Source: Acidobacteriota bacterium (GTDB lineage: Bacteria; Acidobacteriota; Terriglobia; UBA7540). From it: a stretch of 14,573 nt of DNA. Made by a program: the position numbers and the translations under genes. Shown here piece by piece: positions 12,865 through 14,573 of this stretch. Below the pieces are notes generated by a model that worked only from the letters and a program-made list of their open reading frames with translations, was not told the origin of the DNA and ran no database searches. Location of the stretch: NCBI GenBank assembly GCA_003165615.1, contig PLWR01000730.1, positions 10,999 to 25,571 of the forward strand, in the 5' to 3' direction. The stretch's first letter is position 1. Each line of letters starts with the position of its first letter.

Positions 12865-13704
12865 ATGAGCGACATTAAAACCCAATCGGTCCCTGCTTTG
12901 GAAAGGGGTTTGGCTCTGCTTGAAATGCTGACGGGGTCCTCAAATGGGCTTACGGTTTCGGATTTTGTCCGCAGGTCAGGCCTTCCTAAGAGTTCCGTCC
13001 ATTGTTTGGTCGTTACGCTGGCGCGGTGCGGTTATCTGCGCCGGTGTGAAAGGACACATAGGTTCGTCCTGGATCTTAAACTACTCCCCATGGCGAGCAC
13101 GGCGCTTGGCCAGATCGAACTATCCGAACAAGGGGCGCCCCACTTGAACGTCTTGACGCGGGCAACCCAGTTGACAGCTCACATGGCGATATACGATCAA
13201 GACGAGTCAGTCCTCATCGGCAAAGTCGACTCTCCTAACTCGTGCCCGATGCCCACGTGGCCAGGCAAACGGATGCATACCCACTGCACGGCGCTGGGGA
13301 AGGTAATGATTGCTAACTTGGACAGCGAAGAACTCGATCAACTCATCAGGAAACATGGGCTCCCGCGGCATAATGAGAACACCATTGCTTCGCCCCGTAA
13401 GCTAAGATTAGAACTGGACAAAATCAGAAATGTCCAATGGGCGCTGAGCGACGAAGAATATGCCATGGGCCTGAGGTGCATTGCGGCTCCAATATTTAAC
13501 CATCTTGGCAAGGCTTTTGCCGCCGTGAGCATATCGGGTACCGTGTCCCAAATCACCGGCGACAATTGTTCTTCCCTTGCCGAGAGGGTAAAAGCCACGG
13601 CTTCGGCAATCTCCATAAGTCTGAAAGCCAGATGGAAGCCCCCCAGTCCATGGCTCGGCGAAGCATGGGCAAATACCATGCCAGCGACAGCATCCAGTGT
13701 CTAG
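12865..13704 (+). CDS. IclR-family transcriptional regulator
   Basis: The 279-residue protein has the N-terminal winged helix at about 8-75: VPALERGLALLEML (9-22), the HTH around LTVSDFVRRSGLPKSSVHCL (29-48) and a wing ending near FVLD (67-70). The effector domain spans about 83-252, with MAIYDQDESVLIGKV (107-121), HCTALGKVMIA (140-150) and EEYAMGLRCIAAPI (197-210), the family pocket around Cys205. IclR proteins bind small carboxylates, sugars or sugar acids and repress or activate nearby catabolic operons. It is divergent from the eight-gene operon, so it is the most likely regulator of it, and the palindrome over its own promoter suggests autoregulation. The C-terminal 25 residues after KARWK (255-259) are poorly conserved. 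The promoter and ribosome binding site upstream are both good. Confidence 0.93.
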   Translation: MSDIKTQSVPALERGLALLEMLTGSSNGLTVSDFVRRSGLPKSSVHCLVVTLARCGYLRRCERTHRFVLDLKLLPMASTALGQIELSEQGAPHLNVLTRATQLTAHMAIYDQDESVLIGKVDSPNSCPMPTWPGKRMHTHCTALGKVMIANLDSEELDQLIRKHGLPRHNENTIASPRKLRLELDKIRNVQWALSDEEYAMGLRCIAAPIFNHLGKAFAAVSISGTVSQITGDNCSSLAERVKATASAISISLKARWKPPSPWLGEAWANTMPATASSV

Positions 13705-13750
13705 TGTTAGCCGCCTTCGTCGCACATCAAAGCGCGCACTTCGGCAGGGA

Positions 13751-13765
13751 GGCCGTTATTCGGCC
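13751..13765. repeat. Small hairpin downstream of the IclR gene
   Basis: GGCCG and CGGCC flank TTATT. This 5-bp GC stem lies 47 bp after the IclR stop. No T-run follows directly, so termination is uncertain. Confidence 0.3.
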
Positions 13766-13788
13766 AAGTGGGTTGTTCCGCGACGTGT

Positions 13789-13864
13789 AGCGCGTCCTGT
13801 TTTGTTGGTCCGCGGTTCTTCCGCCCATCACAACGAAAAGCCGCGGACGAGAACAGGTCGCGCT
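13789..13864. repeat. Large imperfect hairpin between convergent genes
   Basis: The left arm (13789-13815) and right arm (13841-13864) pair in three blocks: AGCGCG with CGCGCT, CCTGTT with AACAGG, and GTCCGCGG with CCGCGGAC, 20 base pairs in total. They are separated by one mismatch and one asymmetric bulge (6 nt against 3), around a 25-nt loop. There is no T-run on either side. It ends 10 bp before the methyltransferase stop codon. It could be a bidirectional transcription barrier or a REP/MITE-like palindromic element. Confidence 0.55.
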
Positions 13865-13874
13865 CTCATGTTTG

Positions 13875-14390
13875 TCACCAACTGGTTATGATTAATTCGC
13901 TTGTGATGCCACGTTTGTCCGGACCGGCGGCTATCACGCTGTAACGGGTCACACTCTGAACTGAAAAGACCTCATCATAAAGTTTCCGAATCGGCGGGCT
14001 GTCGGCGTTCGTCGCCAAGACATGCACTCCCTTTTCCTTAGCCTCAAATAGGCAATCCCTTAAGCGCACTTGGTCATCCCAACTGAATAGTTTTTCATTG
14101 TATTTAAGGAAACCGTTGTTCGAGTGGGATGTTACGTATGGGGGGTCTGCAAAAATCAAGTCTCCTTCTTGGGCTCGCTGGATAATAGGCTCAAAATCGC
14201 CTGAGACGAGTGCCGCACGCGCTAGAGCCAGACTTACTCTGCGAAAATTGTCGGTTTCCAGAATTACTTTTTCCTTTGTTCCCTTAGGGATGTTAAATGC
14301 CGCTTTGAAAAGTGGCCAATTCTGCTTGGGGTTGTCCCCTGGGGTGAGACAAACAGTTAAGGCACTCCTTACCGTTCGCTGGAATTGCAT
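13875..14390 (-). pseudogene. Dam/D12-class DNA adenine-N6 methyltransferase, 5'-truncated
   Basis: The 171-residue frame matches the C-terminal half of D12-class (Dam-type) methyltransferases: FNIPKGTKEKV (32-42, end of the target-recognition region), EGDLIFADPPY (75-85) with the catalytic DPPY motif at 82-85, GFLKYNEKLFSWDDQVRL (93-110), VLATNAD (124-130) and a TSELIITSW end. Full proteins have 260-300 residues. The N-terminal SAM-binding part (WxGxK and FxGxG motifs) is missing: upstream the frame reads through unrelated arginine-rich codons to a TAA near 14451, and the ATG at 14390 has no ribosome binding site. The fragment should not methylate DNA. It is a decayed remnant of a phage, plasmid or restriction-modification gene; a frameshifted N-terminus beyond the window edge is possible. 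Confidence 0.75.
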
Positions 14391-14573
14391 TGTACCGCGA
14401 AAGCGACTTGAACGGAGCCGCCCGTGTTTGCGGCGGACGCGGGCAAATTATGGGTTTTGAATGGGGTTCAGCGGACCCGCCGTGGGATAGAGAGAAAAGT
14501 GGAAGGGCCGTCTGCGGGCGAGAACGCATGTGCTACCCGTCAACCTGTGACCTCTTGGAGATAGTGGGAAGGG
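14391..14573. other. Unassigned end of window
   Basis: These 183 bp contain no frame with recognisable similarity, no tRNA and no clear repeat boundary. The missing half of the methyltransferase is not found in the other minus-strand frames here. Confidence 0.4.

Noticed and set aside
14391..14460. tRNA-like or methyltransferase N-terminal sequence at the window end
   Set aside because: No cloverleaf with an anticodon stem or TΨC consensus can be drawn, and none of the minus-strand frames shows the SAM-binding motifs.

Overview
The window is bacterial DNA, gene-dense, with a GC content I estimate by eye at the mid-50s percent. Protein style (IclR and DeoR regulators, MocA-type dehydrogenase, DhnA-type aldolase, 'AIDQEFYQQ…IDIHTH' amidohydrolase) suggests a soil or sediment heterotroph such as Acidobacteriota, with a PVC-group bacterium as the alternative. 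This taxonomic guess is weak: there is no rRNA, tRNA or ribosomal protein in the window to anchor it.

Layout. 1-833 (minus): most of an EamA/DMT-family permease, cut by the window edge. 834-1188: divergent control region with two dyads, one filling the spacer of the permease promoter. 1189-1950 (plus): DeoR-family repressor. 1951-2195: short convergent gap. 2196-12062 (minus): eight genes in a row with small gaps and two 4-bp overlaps, almost certainly one operon. 12063-12864: an 802-bp divergent control region full of inverted repeats. 12865-13704 (plus): IclR-family regulator with a good promoter and ribosome binding site. 13705-13874: convergent gap with a large imperfect hairpin. 13875-14390 (minus): 5'-truncated Dam/D12-class adenine methyltransferase remnant. 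14391-14573: nothing recognisable.

How the genes may work together. In transcription order the operon reads amidohydrolase, FucI/AraA-superfamily isomerase, FGGY sugar kinase, aldose-epimerase-like protein, class III aminotransferase, Gfo/Idh/MocA dehydrogenase, DhnA-type class I aldolase, alanine dehydrogenase. Mutarotase, isomerase, kinase and aldolase make a complete route from an aldose to a ketose phosphate and then to two trioses or similar fragments. The aminotransferase plus alanine dehydrogenase make a pyruvate/alanine shuttle that releases ammonium. The amidohydrolase and MocA-type dehydrogenase could do a hydrolysis (lactone, amide or similar) and an oxidation. My inference is a catabolic pathway for a nitrogen-bearing sugar, aminopolyol or aminocyclitol derivative, controlled by the divergent IclR protein. 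I do not recognise this exact eight-gene combination as a characterised pathway; the substrate is unknown, and no dedicated transporter or glycosidase is visible in the operon.
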